In this document: in pieces, positions 37,804 to 38,851 of the stretch
Position numbering within the stretch: the stretch's first letter is position 1
Layout of the letters: every line of letters begins with the position of its first letter
Assembly (NCBI GenBank): GCA_950097035.1
Contig: CATNDT010000006.1
Location: 1-38,851 of the forward strand
DNA: 38,851 nt
DNA from: an uncultured Oscillibacter sp.
GTDB lineage: Bacteria > Bacillota > Clostridia > Oscillospirales > Oscillospiraceae
Reading direction: 5' to 3'
Position numbers and translations under genes: made by a program
The notes under the pieces: model-generated
The model's database searches: none
Told to the model about the DNA's origin: nothing
Seen by the model: only the letters and a program-made list of their open reading frames with translations

Positions 37804-38851
37804 CGTCTTCCCTCCTTTAACCAAAAAGATGGGGATCAGGATACCGGCTGCCAGGTTTTTTGGAGAGGCTGGCCGACCCTGTTCCGGATTCTTTTACCTG
37901 CGAAACATAGACGGGACAGAGGCCTCCGGCGCCTGTGGAAAGTACCGCTGCAGACTCTGGAGCAACGCCGACAATATAGACAAGCTTCCTGTTGTTCCGT
38001 GAAATGGTTTCGTTCAAAACAGCGCCTGTTTTATGGGAAATGAGTATAGCAGAAAGACGATCCGATGACAAGTCTTAGAATTACAAATTTTCGAAAAAGT
38101 GAACGTGGGGTCGGCGGAGTGAGGGCTATTCGTCAAAAGACCGTCATGTACAGCGACCAAAAGTACACCTGCTGGGAAGCCTGTATCACCACCGAATGGA
38201 ATATGGGCATTGGGGAGTAAATTCAACGGTTGTTCACAGGCGAGCCCCAGGAAAGATATCCGGAAGAAGATGCAGACAGCCATGGGGGTCAACGGGTGAA
38301 GCTATCAGAAACCGTCAAAATCGACTCTCACACATTACCCTCACATGCGTGGGGATAAACTGTTTGTGTAGCCAGGGGCGCGGCTCGCAGTATCCCAGAA
38401 TCGTGATGTGACCGATCACCCCGTATTCCAGCCTGTGAGCCGTTGTGTGCGGCTTTGTGGGTGAGGAAGTGTCCGGGGTCTCTGTTCAGGAGTGGGGCGC
38501 CGTGCTGGGGCTTTGTACGGCGATGCTGACGAACTGCAAAAACGTTGCTGAGCAGTTGATGGATTGCACCAGTGTCTCCAAAGAGGTCTGTAAAGATTTT
38601 TTATACAAATTCTAATGGTTTATAGGCGTTTCTGCTCCTTTTCATTTGCTCTCCGGCACTCACTGAAGCCAGTGTTTCCATGTGCTCCACGTCTGTCTGT
38701 GGCTGTTTATGTGGTCAGGAGGATCGACGCTCCGGAAGAGGCACCCTACAAACACAACGAAACGCTGTGTAATTCGCTTGATTTTTACCTCTGTATTTCT
38801 CCGTTTTAAATTGCAATTCCCTATCGACTTTTGCCTTCTCATTCGATATTG

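Noticed and set aside
38440-38615. Short plus ORF ...EWGAVLGLCTAMLTNCKNVAEQLMDCTSVSKEVCKDFLYKF*
   Set aside because: No clear start or family; too short to support as a gene.

Overview
This looks like a GC-rich Firmicute (Clostridia/Oscillospiraceae-like, inferred) accessory region. It contains decayed integrative/conjugative element (ICE) genes, an inserted AT-rich ABC-transporter module, and a large minus-strand metabolic/surface cluster. Left end (1-7.1 kb): a 5'-truncated giant ICE helicase/methylase-type ORF runs off the window and is missing from the ORF track. A TnpV gene with its own ribosome-binding site is overprinted inside it in another frame. Next come an XRE regulator, an ABC permease/ATPase, a DUF1648 protein, a winged-helix repressor with a shared operator motif, a second stand-alone TnpV, and ParB-like and response-regulator remnants. 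Middle (7.2-27.1 kb): a mostly co-oriented cluster of exported or surface proteins. It includes a cupin-SLH-DUF362 fusion, an ArsP-like permease, a two-component system, a lipoprotein with three tandem alpha/beta-hydrolase domains, an FMN reductase, an SLH-anchored tandem flavodoxin, a lipoprotein tandem flavodoxin, a type-B carboxylesterase, an alpha/beta-hydrolase lipoprotein, aldo/keto reductases, an Fe-alcohol dehydrogenase, a DUF4405 membrane protein and a LysR regulator. Right (27.3-33 kb): more ICE remnants (NlpC-type N-terminus, ankyrin-like ICE protein, VirB4) around a GNAT, a Y-family polymerase/YolD pair and a class D beta-lactamase. The window ends with an SSS transporter/small membrane protein/CoA-transferase/LysR locus. 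The two most distinctive observations are (1) a possible exofacial flavodoxin/esterase redox system under a LysR promoter module and (2) a recurrent pattern of genes that have lost their middles, with N- and C-terminal parts fused, at about ten separate loci. All family calls come from reading motifs by eye; no database search was run.
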